DNA of 6,514 bases. It comes from an uncultured Anaerovibrio sp. GTDB taxonomy: Bacteria; Bacillota; Negativicutes; Selenomonadales; Selenomonadaceae. The translations under genes were made by a program, and so were the position numbers. Under the pieces are notes generated by a model. That model did not search any database, was not told where the DNA came from, and saw only the letters and a list, made by a program, of their open reading frames with translations. How positions within the stretch are numbered: the first letter of the stretch is position 1; the number at the start of each line of letters is the position of its first letter. Below, in pieces: positions 1 through 5,299 of the stretch. The stretch is from contig CAAGDY010000365.1 of the NCBI GenBank assembly GCA_900768695.1, positions 1 through 6,514 of the forward strand. The letters run 5' to 3'.

Positions 1-89
1 AGCAAGCTATCAACTCAGTCCGTTCGACTTGCATGTGTTAAGCACGCCGCCAGCGTTCGTCCTGAGCCAGGATCAAACTCTCCAATAAA
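1..89 (-). rRNA. 16S ribosomal RNA, 5' end only (partial)
   Basis: The reverse complement reads the universal start of small-subunit rRNA. The 27F primer site lies at 81-62, followed by the conserved GACGAACGCTGGCGGCGTGC stretch and the CATGCAAGTCGAACG block leading into variable region V1. The mature 5' end is placed at about 89 by comparison with the usual TTTATNGGAGAG start; it could be off by one or two bases. Only about the first 89 of roughly 1,550 nt are present and the gene continues past the left edge. It is the first gene of an rrn operon driven by the two promoters at 343-371 and 472-500. The V1 sequence looks like that of Negativicutes, but this fragment is too short for a firm taxonomic call. 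Confidence 0.97.
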
Positions 90-336
90 TTATATCAGAG
101 AACCGATTGGCTCTAAAAACTATCCATGTAATGGAATTTCAGATTTTGTTCGCACAAATCTTGTTTCATTTATATTCTATGTCCGCACAGCGGACATAGA
201 ATCCAACATCTGGCTTGAAATCATGTGTGCATGATTTCTTATTGCATTGTTTAGTTTTCAAGGAACACTGCCTCCCGTCTGTAAGGAAACCGTCAGAGCT
301 TTGTAAGCTCTCTGTAAGGCCTCCGTGCGGGTCAGC
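90..336 (-). ncRNA. rRNA operon leader (pre-16S spacer) with stem-loops
   Basis: This is the transcribed leader between the proximal rrn promoter (start near 336) and 16S. Read on the minus strand it contains, in order: a 7-bp hairpin (311-305 with 301-295); a boxA-like element (267-253); a 9-bp hairpin with a 4-nt loop (238-230 with 225-217); a perfect 13-bp hairpin with a 3-nt loop (202-190 with 186-174); a weaker stem (161-156 with 146-141); and a 6-bp hairpin just before 16S (114-109 with 104-99). Such leaders support antitermination, folding and RNase processing of pre-16S. The upstream strand of the long RNase III processing stem would pair with sequence beyond 16S, outside this window. 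A 65-codon reading frame here is not regarded as a gene. Confidence 0.8.
253..267 (-). promoter_or_regulatory. boxA-like antitermination element
   Basis: The minus strand reads TGTTCCTTGAAAACT, close to the TGTTCTTTGAAAACT element that precedes 16S in many Firmicutes-type rrn leaders. By analogy it would be bound as RNA by NusB/NusE (S10) to make RNA polymerase resistant to termination across the rRNA genes. It lies about 70 nt downstream of the proximal start site and about 165 nt before 16S. The assignment rests on motif similarity and position. Confidence 0.7.
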
Positions 337-342
337 TTTTAT

Positions 343-371
343 ATAATATCTCAATCCGTTCAACTTGTCAA
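343..371 (-). promoter_or_regulatory. rrn promoter P2 (proximal)
   Basis: The minus strand has a perfect -35 TTGACA (371-366), a 17-nt spacer and -10 TATTAT (348-343), one mismatch from consensus. Transcription should start near 336-337. The 30 nt upstream on the same strand (372-400) are A/T-rich with A-runs, like an UP element. The site sits about 250 nt before 16S, a normal position for a main rRNA promoter. Confidence 0.88.
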
Positions 372-471
372 GAACTTTTTGAAATATTTTTTTGTGATTA
401 TCTCAGTGAACCTTTTATCAAATGTCCAACAGGATTTTCACATTTGTCACATCTCAGCGACAACGATGTAT

Positions 472-500
472 ATATTACACTAAAACAAATCATGTGTCAA
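472..500 (-). promoter_or_regulatory. rrn promoter P1 (distal)
   Basis: A second perfect TTGACA (500-495) is followed after 17 nt by TAATAT (477-472), which matches the -10 consensus at four of six positions and is preceded directly by TG. An A-rich block on the same strand (about 505-530) resembles an UP element. It lies 129 nt upstream of P2 in the same direction with no gene between, giving the tandem P1-P2 layout common for rRNA operons. The predicted start is near 465. Confidence 0.8.
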
Positions 501-622
501 CACTTTTTATCATTTTTTTTAATTCTCTGTCATCTTTATTCATAGCGGCAGAACCGCAATATCCTTTTACCGGGCAGGTACCAGGCCGCCCGGACAGCTG
601 CACAAATATTTTCAAAACAAAC
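501..622. other. Intergenic spacer between alr terminator and rrn promoters
   Basis: No gene is supported here. The A/T-rich part at 501-540 is a likely UP element for rrn P1. A GC-rich inverted repeat lies at 570-575 with 588-593 (CCGGGC/GCCCGG, 12-nt loop), and a small 4-bp hairpin at 546-549 with 554-557. Possible short reading frames on either strand lack a ribosome binding site at proper distance. Confidence 0.6.
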
Positions 623-669
623 AAAAATGTCAGCTGTATAGGCTTTCACTCTATACAGCTGACATTTTT
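623..669 (-). terminator. Rho-independent terminator after alr (potentially bidirectional)
   Basis: A perfect 19-bp inverted repeat (623-641 with 651-669) encloses a 9-nt loop. In the minus direction the stem is followed by a T-rich tract (TTTTTGTTTGTTTTG) and lies about 45 nt past the alr stop codon, so it ends serS/alr transcripts before the rrn promoters. The plus strand also has a T-run at 665-670, so it could work in both directions, although no plus-strand gene feeds into it here. Confidence 0.92.
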
Positions 670-715
670 TCTGCCTGTCTTATTTCCTTGCCATGTCAGT
701 AACCAGCTATAAATA

Positions 716-1828
716 TTATTTTTCCTTGTACACGCGAGTCACCCTGGCACTCAGCATGCACGGCAGCTCATAGTTTATGGTTCCCAGCCATCCGGCAACC
801 TCATCCATGGTCAGCTGAGGCGAGCCGTACAGGGTGACCGTATCTCCCTGCCTGATATCAGGAATATCCGTCACATCCACCATGCACTGGTCCATGCAGA
901 TGCGTCCGGCAATCGGCGCCCGCCGCCCGTGAAAGTCCACCTGCGCCTTGCCGCTGAACATTCTGGTATAACCATCCGCATACCCCAGCGGCAGGGTGCC
1001 TATCCTGCTTTCCCGCTGTGCCGTAAAGGTACAGCCATAGCTGATGGATTCTCCCGGATGCAAATCTTTCAGATAAACGAGCTGTGCCTTTAGTTCCATA
1101 ACAGGCTGCAAATCAATGACATGCTTCACCTCCGCTGAAGGCCACAGTCCATAAAGAATTATACCTGCCCGCACCATATCAAAATGCGCCTCCGGCATTT
1201 CCAAAAGAGCGGCAGAGTTGGCAATATGCTTTAGCGGAATCTCCACGCCTGCCTCCTGTACCCTGCTGATTGCCAGCCTGAATTTTTCCAGCTGCTTATG
1301 GGCAAAGGACTTATCCTCCGCATCGGCCAGGGCAAAATGAGAAAACATTCCTTCCAGCTCTATGCCCGGCATACTGCTGATTCCTTTTGCAAAGTCCCCA
1401 GCCAGCTCAGGACGCACTCCGATGCGGCTCATGCCGGTATCCACTGCCAGATGCACCTTTACGCCCTTATTTCTCCTGACCGCCTCGGCAGACAGGCATT
1501 TCGCCTGCTCAACGGTAAAAACCACCTGGGTAATGCCATAGTCCACAATTGTGCCTGATTCCTCCACCGGTGTAGCCCCCAGAATGAGAATAGGCGTTGT
1601 AAAACCCGCATCCCGCAGGGCTATGGCTTCACTTAGCACGGCCACCGCCAGATAGTCAGCTCCCTGCTCAACCGCCTTTCTTGCCACGGCTACGGCTCCA
1701 TGCCCGTAGGCATCAGCCTTGACTACTGCACACCATTTCGCATTGTTGTGTATGCAACTCTTGATATTCCTGATGTTATTTTCCAGCGCCTTGAGATTTA
1801 TCTCTGCCCATACCGCCCTTTTCGGCAT
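716..1828 (-). CDS. alr: Alanine racemase
   Basis: This PLP enzyme interconverts L- and D-alanine in the cytoplasm, supplying D-Ala for peptidoglycan precursors. The 370 residues match the usual length (about 360-390). The N-terminal TIM-barrel carries the PLP-binding motif AVVKADAYGHGA, with K37 as the Schiff-base lysine. SRIG (R135) and MVRAGIILYG (R220) are the usual substrate- and pyridine-contacting arginines. The C-terminal beta domain has the second catalytic base, Y264, in ISYGCTF, then PLGYADGY, GRICMDQ (M312) and NYELPC (Y353). No key residue is missing. The ATG at 1828 has a perfect AGGAGG (1842-1837) 8 nt upstream and opens with the typical AxWAEIxLxAL segment. It starts 106 nt after the serS stop with no clear terminator or promoter between, so cotranscription with serS is likely. 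A strong terminator follows at 623-669. Confidence 0.98.
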   Translation of the reverse strand: MPKRAVWAEINLKALENNIRNIKSCIHNNAKWCAVVKADAYGHGAVAVARKAVEQGADYLAVAVLSEAIALRDAGFTTPILILGATPVEESGTIVDYGITQVVFTVEQAKCLSAEAVRRNKGVKVHLAVDTGMSRIGVRPELAGDFAKGISSMPGIELEGMFSHFALADAEDKSFAHKQLEKFRLAISRVQEAGVEIPLKHIANSAALLEMPEAHFDMVRAGIILYGLWPSAEVKHVIDLQPVMELKAQLVYLKDLHPGESISYGCTFTAQRESRIGTLPLGYADGYTRMFSGKAQVDFHGRRAPIAGRICMDQCMVDVTDIPDIRQGDTVTLYGSPQLTMDEVAGWLGTINYELPCMLSARVTRVYKEK

Positions 1829-1859
1829 TTTCCCTACCTCCTAAAAACCTTCTGCAAAC

Positions 1860-1908
1860 GCAGCAGGCTGAAATTGCAATAAACAAAGAGGCCCTGCTGC
1901 AAACAGCA
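1860..1908 (-). repeat. Inverted repeats in the serS-alr spacer
   Basis: An 8-bp inverted repeat (GCAGCAGG 1860-1867 with CCTGCTGC 1893-1900, 25-nt loop) overlaps a tighter 5-bp hairpin (1895-1899 with 1904-1908, 4-nt loop). Both use the bases at 1895-1899, so they cannot form together. There is no T-run straight after either stem in the minus direction, so this is not a normal intrinsic terminator. It may be an mRNA structure ahead of alr or chance. Confidence 0.4.
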
Positions 1909-1934
1909 CAAGCCCCTTTACTTTTCATATAAAA

Positions 1935-3212
1935 TTAAAACTTTTTGATGACCTCAATACCGCCCATGTACGGAACCAATGCCTTCGGAACAACCACGGA
2001 ACCGTCAGCCTGCTGATAATTCTCCAGAATTGCCGCAAAGGTACGTCCCACAGCCAGGCCGGAACCGTTCAAGGTATGCACGAACTCCGGCTTGCCCTTC
2101 TGCTCGCGGCGGAACTTGATGCCCGCACGACGGGCCTGGAAATCAAGGCAGTTGGAGCAGGAGGAAATCTCCCGATAGGTATTCTGAGCCGGCATCCACA
2201 CTTCAAGATCATAGGTCTTGGCAGAGGTGAAGCCCATATCACCTGTACACAAAGTAATAACGCGGTAAGGAAGCTCCAAAATCTTCAGCACATCCTCTGC
2301 ATCATTAACCATCTTTTCCAGCTCATCCCAGGAATCCTCCGGCTTGGAGAACTTGATGAGCTCTACCTTGTTAAACTGATGCTGACGAATAAGGCCACGG
2401 GTATCACGTCCTGCACTGCCGGCCTCTGCACGATAGCAGGCAGTATAAGCGCAGTAATACTCCGGCAGCTGTGCCGCATCCAGAATTTCCTCACGATGAT
2501 AGTTTGTCGTAGGCACCTCGGCTGTCGGCACCATGTAATAATCCGTGCCTTCCACCTTGAACATGTCCTCGGCAAACTTCGGCAGCTGGCCGGTACCAAT
2601 CATGCTGTTGGTATTTACCATGCACGGAGCCAGCATCTCGGTATAGCCGTGCTTGTTGGCATGCAAATCCATCATAAAGTTAATCAGGGCGCGTTCCAGC
2701 CGGGCTCCCATGCCCTTGTAGAAGGTAAATCTTGCACCTGTCACCTTGGCAGCACGTTCTGCGTCAATGATGTCCAGCGCTTCACCGATATCCCAGTGAG
2801 CCTTCGGCTCAAAATCAAAGCTGGTCGGCTCCATGAAACGACGCACCTCCGGATTGTCGTTCTCATCCACTCCGACAGGAACATCCTCCTTCGGCATATT
2901 CGGGATACTCAGCATGATGCTGCGAAGCTCCGCTTCCACCTGCTTCAGCTCTGCATCCAGGGCATCAATCTTTTCACCTACCTGACGCATTTCAGCAAAA
3001 ATGGCATCTGTATTCTCACCGTTCTTCTTCATCTGGCCAACCTGCTTTGAAACAGTATTGCGCTGATTCTTCAGCACCTCGACCTCGCTGAGGATTGCAC
3101 GGCGCTTTTCCTCTAATTCTTTAAAGCCGTCCAAGGAAAGTTTATTCTGACGATTGTTCAGCATAGTCTGAACAGCATCAAGATTCTCTCTGACAAATTT
3201 AATATCTAACAA
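1935..3212 (-). CDS. serS: Seryl-tRNA synthetase (class II)
   Basis: This cytoplasmic enzyme joins serine to tRNA-Ser (and to tRNA-Sec where present) using ATP. With the TTG start at 3212 it has 425 residues, the family norm, and begins (M)LDIKFVREN. Residues about 30-100 are rich in E, K and L and form the antiparallel coiled-coil arm that grips the long variable arm of tRNA-Ser. The catalytic core holds motif 1 (about 173-200), the serine-binding TAE (230-232), motif 2 with YRAEAG (R261, E263) through GLIRQHQF (R276), and motif 3 GSGLAVGRT with R390. The frame is open upstream to another TTG at 3284, but that codon lies inside the promoter. The TTG at 3212 has GGGGG (3225-3221) 8 nt upstream, a modest Shine-Dalgarno. 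The leader is only about 45 nt, too short for a T-box. alr follows after 106 nt. Confidence 0.97.
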   Translation of the reverse strand: MLDIKFVRENLDAVQTMLNNRQNKLSLDGFKELEEKRRAILSEVEVLKNQRNTVSKQVGQMKKNGENTDAIFAEMRQVGEKIDALDAELKQVEAELRSIMLSIPNMPKEDVPVGVDENDNPEVRRFMEPTSFDFEPKAHWDIGEALDIIDAERAAKVTGARFTFYKGMGARLERALINFMMDLHANKHGYTEMLAPCMVNTNSMIGTGQLPKFAEDMFKVEGTDYYMVPTAEVPTTNYHREEILDAAQLPEYYCAYTACYRAEAGSAGRDTRGLIRQHQFNKVELIKFSKPEDSWDELEKMVNDAEDVLKILELPYRVITLCTGDMGFTSAKTYDLEVWMPAQNTYREISSCSNCLDFQARRAGIKFRREQKGKPEFVHTLNGSGLAVGRTFAAILENYQQADGSVVVPKALVPYMGGIEVIKKF

Positions 3213-3225
3213 ACTGTTCGCCCCC
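3213..3225 (-). promoter_or_regulatory. Ribosome binding site deciding the serS TTG start
   Basis: The minus strand has a run of five G (3225-3221), then 8 nt, then TTG at 3212. GGGGG is one mismatch from GGAGG and is well spaced. Both the TTG codon and the imperfect site suggest a modest initiation rate. No ATG lies in this frame between the promoter and the conserved LDIKFVREN segment. Confidence 0.65.
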
Positions 3226-3263
3226 ACAAATTTTAGCTTTGCCAATTTATCTATATCGAATCT

Positions 3264-3292
3264 ATTATACTTTATATTTCGCAATTTGTAAA
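3264..3292 (-). promoter_or_regulatory. serS promoter
   Basis: The minus strand shows -35 TTTACA (3292-3287, one mismatch), a 17-nt spacer and a perfect -10 TATAAT (3269-3264). Transcription should begin near 3257, giving a leader of about 45 nt before the TTG start. The -35 lies only about 10 nt past the stop codon of the preceding gene, with no terminator hairpin seen between, so read-through from upstream may add to serS expression. Confidence 0.85.
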
Positions 3293-3302
3293 AAAATTAT
3301 AG

Positions 3303-3977
3303 CTAAATTCTCATTTCAAAATGCCTTCCCTTGGACTTCTCTTCATTTGCGGACCTATCCGGCAGGCCAGGCCGTGCTTCCCCCTGTGATGCTGCAGCTC
3401 CGGCCTGCGAAGACTTCTTCCTGTGCCCCAGCCCTTTAGATACAGCCTGTTTTTTGCTCATTCCACGGAGCGTAAAGGTAATAAAGGCCGCCACAAAAAC
3501 AATAAACAGCGGCAAAAAACTCATAAGGGAAGGATTGCTCCCCGGCAAGGGCCACGGCGCATCAGTCCTGACGGCTGTTTCCGCCTGCGCCTCGCCACTG
3601 GTGCCATCCTCCCCCAGCATTCTCTGTACAACCTCCTGTCTGGCCTGACGGGCTATATCCTGCGCAGCGGCCGCATCACCGGCATCATCGGCCTGCTTCT
3701 GCCGGCCGGAGCTTCCCTGCACTGCCTGACGGCTATTCTGTCCGTCCGATGTCCCCTGCACAGTATCCCCTGCAGTATTGCCGGCAGTACCTTTTTCCGA
3801 ACTGCCAGCCTGCAGGGGATTGCTGATTGTTATATGCACACCAAATTCACGCCCGCTGTCTGTGCCATTGACAGAATCCTGCCCAAGGCCGCTATCCCCT
3901 GCTCCGCTGTCCTGCCTGCCGCCCGGCACAACCGGAGGAACAGGCGGGGTCGGGGGCGTCGGAGCCGTTAAAGCCAT
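3303..3977 (-). CDS. Hypothetical single-pass membrane protein, low-complexity outer region
   Basis: I do not recognise this 224-residue protein. It starts with a Pro-rich segment (residues 6-18, repeated TPP/VPP), then a Gly/Ser/Gln/Asp-rich low-complexity stretch to about 95. A likely amphipathic helix follows (about 97-122, Ala/Gln/Arg-rich). A Pro/Trp segment leads into one hydrophobic helix at 151-170, then a basic tail of about 54 residues with clusters KK and RKK. By the positive-inside rule the tail is cytoplasmic and the N-terminal 150 residues lie outside, without a cleavable signal. It has no cysteine and no obvious catalytic motif. The ATG at 3977 has GGAGG (3993-3989) 11 nt upstream, slightly far. 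It begins 29 nt after the stop of the zinc-site protein, so the two are probably cotranscribed. The long GC-rich low-complexity part makes it likely to vary quickly between strains. Confidence 0.8.
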   Translation of the reverse strand: MALTAPTPPTPPVPPVVPGGRQDSGAGDSGLGQDSVNGTDSGREFGVHITISNPLQAGSSEKGTAGNTAGDTVQGTSDGQNSRQAVQGSSGRQKQADDAGDAAAAQDIARQARQEVVQRMLGEDGTSGEAQAETAVRTDAPWPLPGSNPSLMSFLPLFIVFVAAFITFTLRGMSKKQAVSKGLGHRKKSSQAGAAASQGEARPGLPDRSANEEKSKGRHFEMRI

Positions 3978-4006
3978 ACTATCACTTTCCTCCGCCTGAC
4001 CGATTA

Positions 4007-4291
4007 TTATTCATTAGGCCCATCAGGGTCACAACGCTTGCAAGGGCTATATCCCTCGGCCTTAGCCGCCTCATTGCTCTCAAAACGAATGCCGCCGCCG
4101 TTGGCCTGCTGCAGCTTCGGACAGCCCGGCCTGTGATAGAAACCGGTGTAGTGATCACCCATGCGGTAGGTTTCCGTGCGGGAAATATCCTTGAAGTCAT
4201 TCTCCAGCGAAGCAGAATACATACTGTAGGCTACTGCCAGAATAACTACAATCACCGCTATGCCGATTCCTTTTAATAAATTCGTGTTCAT
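4007..4291 (-). CDS. Membrane-anchored protein with Ada-like zinc-binding domain
   Basis: This 94-residue protein has a short N-terminus with one lysine, a hydrophobic helix at about 8-26 (rich in I, V, A) and a soluble C-terminal domain. That domain reads FYHRPGC (51-57), then an F-E-S-x-E-A-A pattern (70-76), then GYSPCKRC (80-87). The candidate metal ligands H53, C57, C84 and C87 have spacing x3-x26-x2, the same as C38, C42, C69 and C72 of the E. coli Ada N-terminal zinc domain. His replaces the methyl-accepting first cysteine, so a structural zinc site is more likely than DNA methyl repair. The topology suggests the domain lies outside the cytoplasmic membrane. No DNA-binding or methyltransferase domain is attached. 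The ATG at 4291 has GGGAGG 7 nt upstream. An extended -10 promoter precedes it and the 224-aa membrane protein gene follows after 29 nt. The biological role is unknown. Confidence 0.88.
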   Translation of the reverse strand: MNTNLLKGIGIAVIVVILAVAYSMYSASLENDFKDISRTETYRMGDHYTGFYHRPGCPKLQQANGGGIRFESNEAAKAEGYSPCKRCDPDGPNE

Positions 4292-4325
4292 AAAAACGCC
4301 TCCCTGATAGATATTATACTGCCCT

Positions 4326-4334
4326 ATTATACCA
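4326..4334 (-). promoter_or_regulatory. Extended -10 promoter for the two-gene membrane operon
   Basis: The minus strand reads TGGTATAAT (4334-4326), a perfect -10 with the TGn extension, which can work without a good -35; no convincing -35 was found. A second perfect TATAAT lies 13 nt downstream (4318-4313) and could be an alternative. The start would be near 4319 (or 4306), giving a short leader before the ATG at 4291. It follows directly after the glpF terminator. Confidence 0.7.
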
Positions 4335-4345
4335 TATTGCTTCTA

Positions 4346-4379
4346 TAAAAACATCCCCACCTGACAACAGATGGGGATG
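4346..4379 (-). terminator. Rho-independent terminator of the glp operon
   Basis: On the minus strand CATCCCCA (4379-4372) pairs with TGGGGATG (4359-4352), and an inner CTG/CAG stem (4370-4368 with 4363-4361) closes a 4-nt loop. The stem is followed directly by TTTTTAT. It lies about 50 nt beyond the glpF stop codon and separates the glycerol genes from the next promoter. Confidence 0.92.
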
Positions 4380-4428
4380 CAACAGATATTTAACTTTTAG
4401 CCATTAGTCAAACAAACAGGAGAGCAGA

Positions 4429-5148
4429 TTAAGCTACGCCCAGAGCACGAGCCACAACAGCAGCTACCAGAGCACCAGCCATAGGAGCGATACATGGAAC
4501 CCAAGCATAACCCCAGTTGCCATCGCCCTTGTTAGGGATAGGGAGGATAGCGAAAGCAATACGAGGACCAAGGTCACGAGCCATGTTCATAGCATAACCG
4601 GAGCAGCCGCCCAGGGAAAGACCGATTGCAACGATGAGCATAGCTACCAGGTAAGGACCGAAGCCAGCAGGCAACGGGCCGTTAGGAGCAGCAAAGATCA
4701 TCAGGATGCAGAACATCAGGAAGAAAGTACAAATAAACTCGGAGAGGAAGCCGTTGAAGATACCGCCAGTTGCAGTACCGGTGGAGAAGATACCTACCTT
4801 GCCACCCTCAGTCTCAGCCCAGTGGCCGAGGAAGCAGAGATAAACGATGATGGAACCAACGATACCGCCAGCAGTCTGTACCAGCATAGTAGCAACAAAC
4901 TGTGCAGGAGTATAGGTGCCGAGATACATCTTTGCGATGGTAACGGAAGGGTTAATATCAGCCTGTGGAGCACCCAGTGCTACAGAAGTGTATACACCCA
5001 GCAATACTGCGAGACCCCAGCCCCATACAGTACAAATCCAGCCAGCGCCTCTTGCATAAGACTTAGCCAGGCTCAGGTTAGCGTTAACACCTACACCAAA
5101 TACCATCAGAACCATGGTTCCCATGAACTCGCCTAACAGATTATCCAT
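4429..5148 (-). CDS. glpF: Glycerol uptake facilitator (MIP/aquaglyceroporin)
   Basis: This is an inner-membrane channel of the major intrinsic protein family for passive glycerol entry. The 239 residues form six membrane helices (about 4-26, 36-58, 83-105, 130-152, 164-181 and 214-236) and two half-helices carrying the NPA boxes. Both boxes vary: the first is NPS (66-68) and the second NMA (188-190). The selectivity-filter arginine (R191) and the glycerol-facilitator aspartate (D192) follow in NMARDLGPR. W42 probably matches the filter tryptophan and Y185 replaces the usual Phe. The loop before the first box (GAPQAD) seems about four residues longer than in E. coli GlpF. The frame is open further upstream, but ATG 5148 is preferred: GAGGG (5160-5156) lies 7 nt upstream and MDNLLGEFMGT is the typical N-terminus. 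It lies 151 nt downstream of glpK, which supports glycerol as substrate. Confidence 0.93.
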   Translation of the reverse strand: MDNLLGEFMGTMVLMVFGVGVNANLSLAKSYARGAGWICTVWGWGLAVLLGVYTSVALGAPQADINPSVTIAKMYLGTYTPAQFVATMLVQTAGGIVGSIIVYLCFLGHWAETEGGKVGIFSTGTATGGIFNGFLSEFICTFFLMFCILMIFAAPNGPLPAGFGPYLVAMLIVAIGLSLGGCSGYAMNMARDLGPRIAFAILPIPNKGDGNWGYAWVPCIAPMAGALVAAVVARALGVA

Positions 5149-5212
5149 TTTACATCCCTCTTTCGTATAACGTAATGAAAAATTTCTATACGGACATGCC
5201 CTCAGCATATCC

Positions 5213-5264
5213 GAATCCACGCCCGCTACCGGACTTAGGCCAACCGGCAGCGGGCGCTGAATCC
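5213..5264 (-). repeat. GC-rich stem-loop in the glpK-glpF spacer, flanked by 6-bp direct repeats
   Basis: A 13-bp stem (5220-5232 with 5244-5256, one G-U pair in the minus-strand RNA) closes an 11-nt loop. GAATCC occurs as a direct repeat on both sides (5213-5218 and 5259-5264). There is no T-run after the stem, so it is not a standard terminator. In the glpK-glpF transcript it could act as an RNA processing or stability element that sets the ratio of the two messages. Alternatively it may be a small palindromic repeat unit inserted in the spacer. Confidence 0.7.
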
Positions 5265-5299
5265 AAATCAATCTCTAACAAATTCCAGGCAAATAAGGA

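Noticed and set aside
89..94. TATAAT on the minus strand just before 16S
   Set aside because: It would start transcription inside mature 16S and has only a poor -35; it reflects the AT-rich 5' flank of the rRNA.
166..363. Minus-strand frame of 65 codons in the rrn leader
   Set aside because: It overlaps promoter P2, boxA and the leader hairpins, which explain the sequence; no family resemblance.
490..543. Possible 17-residue peptide (MNKDDRELKK start) upstream of rrn P1
   Set aside because: The nearest purine-rich site is about 20 nt upstream of its ATG, and its end overlaps the TTGACA of P1.
422..712. Plus-strand frame of 96 codons in the rrn-alr spacer
   Set aside because: It spans rrn promoter P1 and the alr terminator hairpin, and its sequence is low-complexity Phe/Ser/Thr-rich with no recognisable domain.
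2076..3050. Long plus-strand open frame (324 codons) opposite serS
   Set aside because: It lies wholly antisense to well-conserved serS codons, is rich in His/Leu/Cys as reverse frames of coding DNA often are, and has no recognisable family motif.
3296..3301. Another TATAAT at the end of the 224-aa gene
   Set aside because: No fitting -35 or TGn extension; the promoter at 3264-3292 is far better.
3293..3305. T-run after the 224-aa gene as a terminator
   Set aside because: No GC-rich stem precedes it; only 4-5 bp weak AT pairings are possible.
3331..3999. Plus-strand frames opposite the 224-aa gene
   Set aside because: These are GC-rich reverse frames without a consistent ribosome binding site. 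The minus frame has an SD, operon spacing and a clear membrane helix, so it is the better choice.
5149..5299. Separate promoter or catabolite-repression (cre) site for glpF
   Set aside because: Only weak -10-like TATAGA/TATACG with no matching -35, and no sequence fitting the cre consensus was found.
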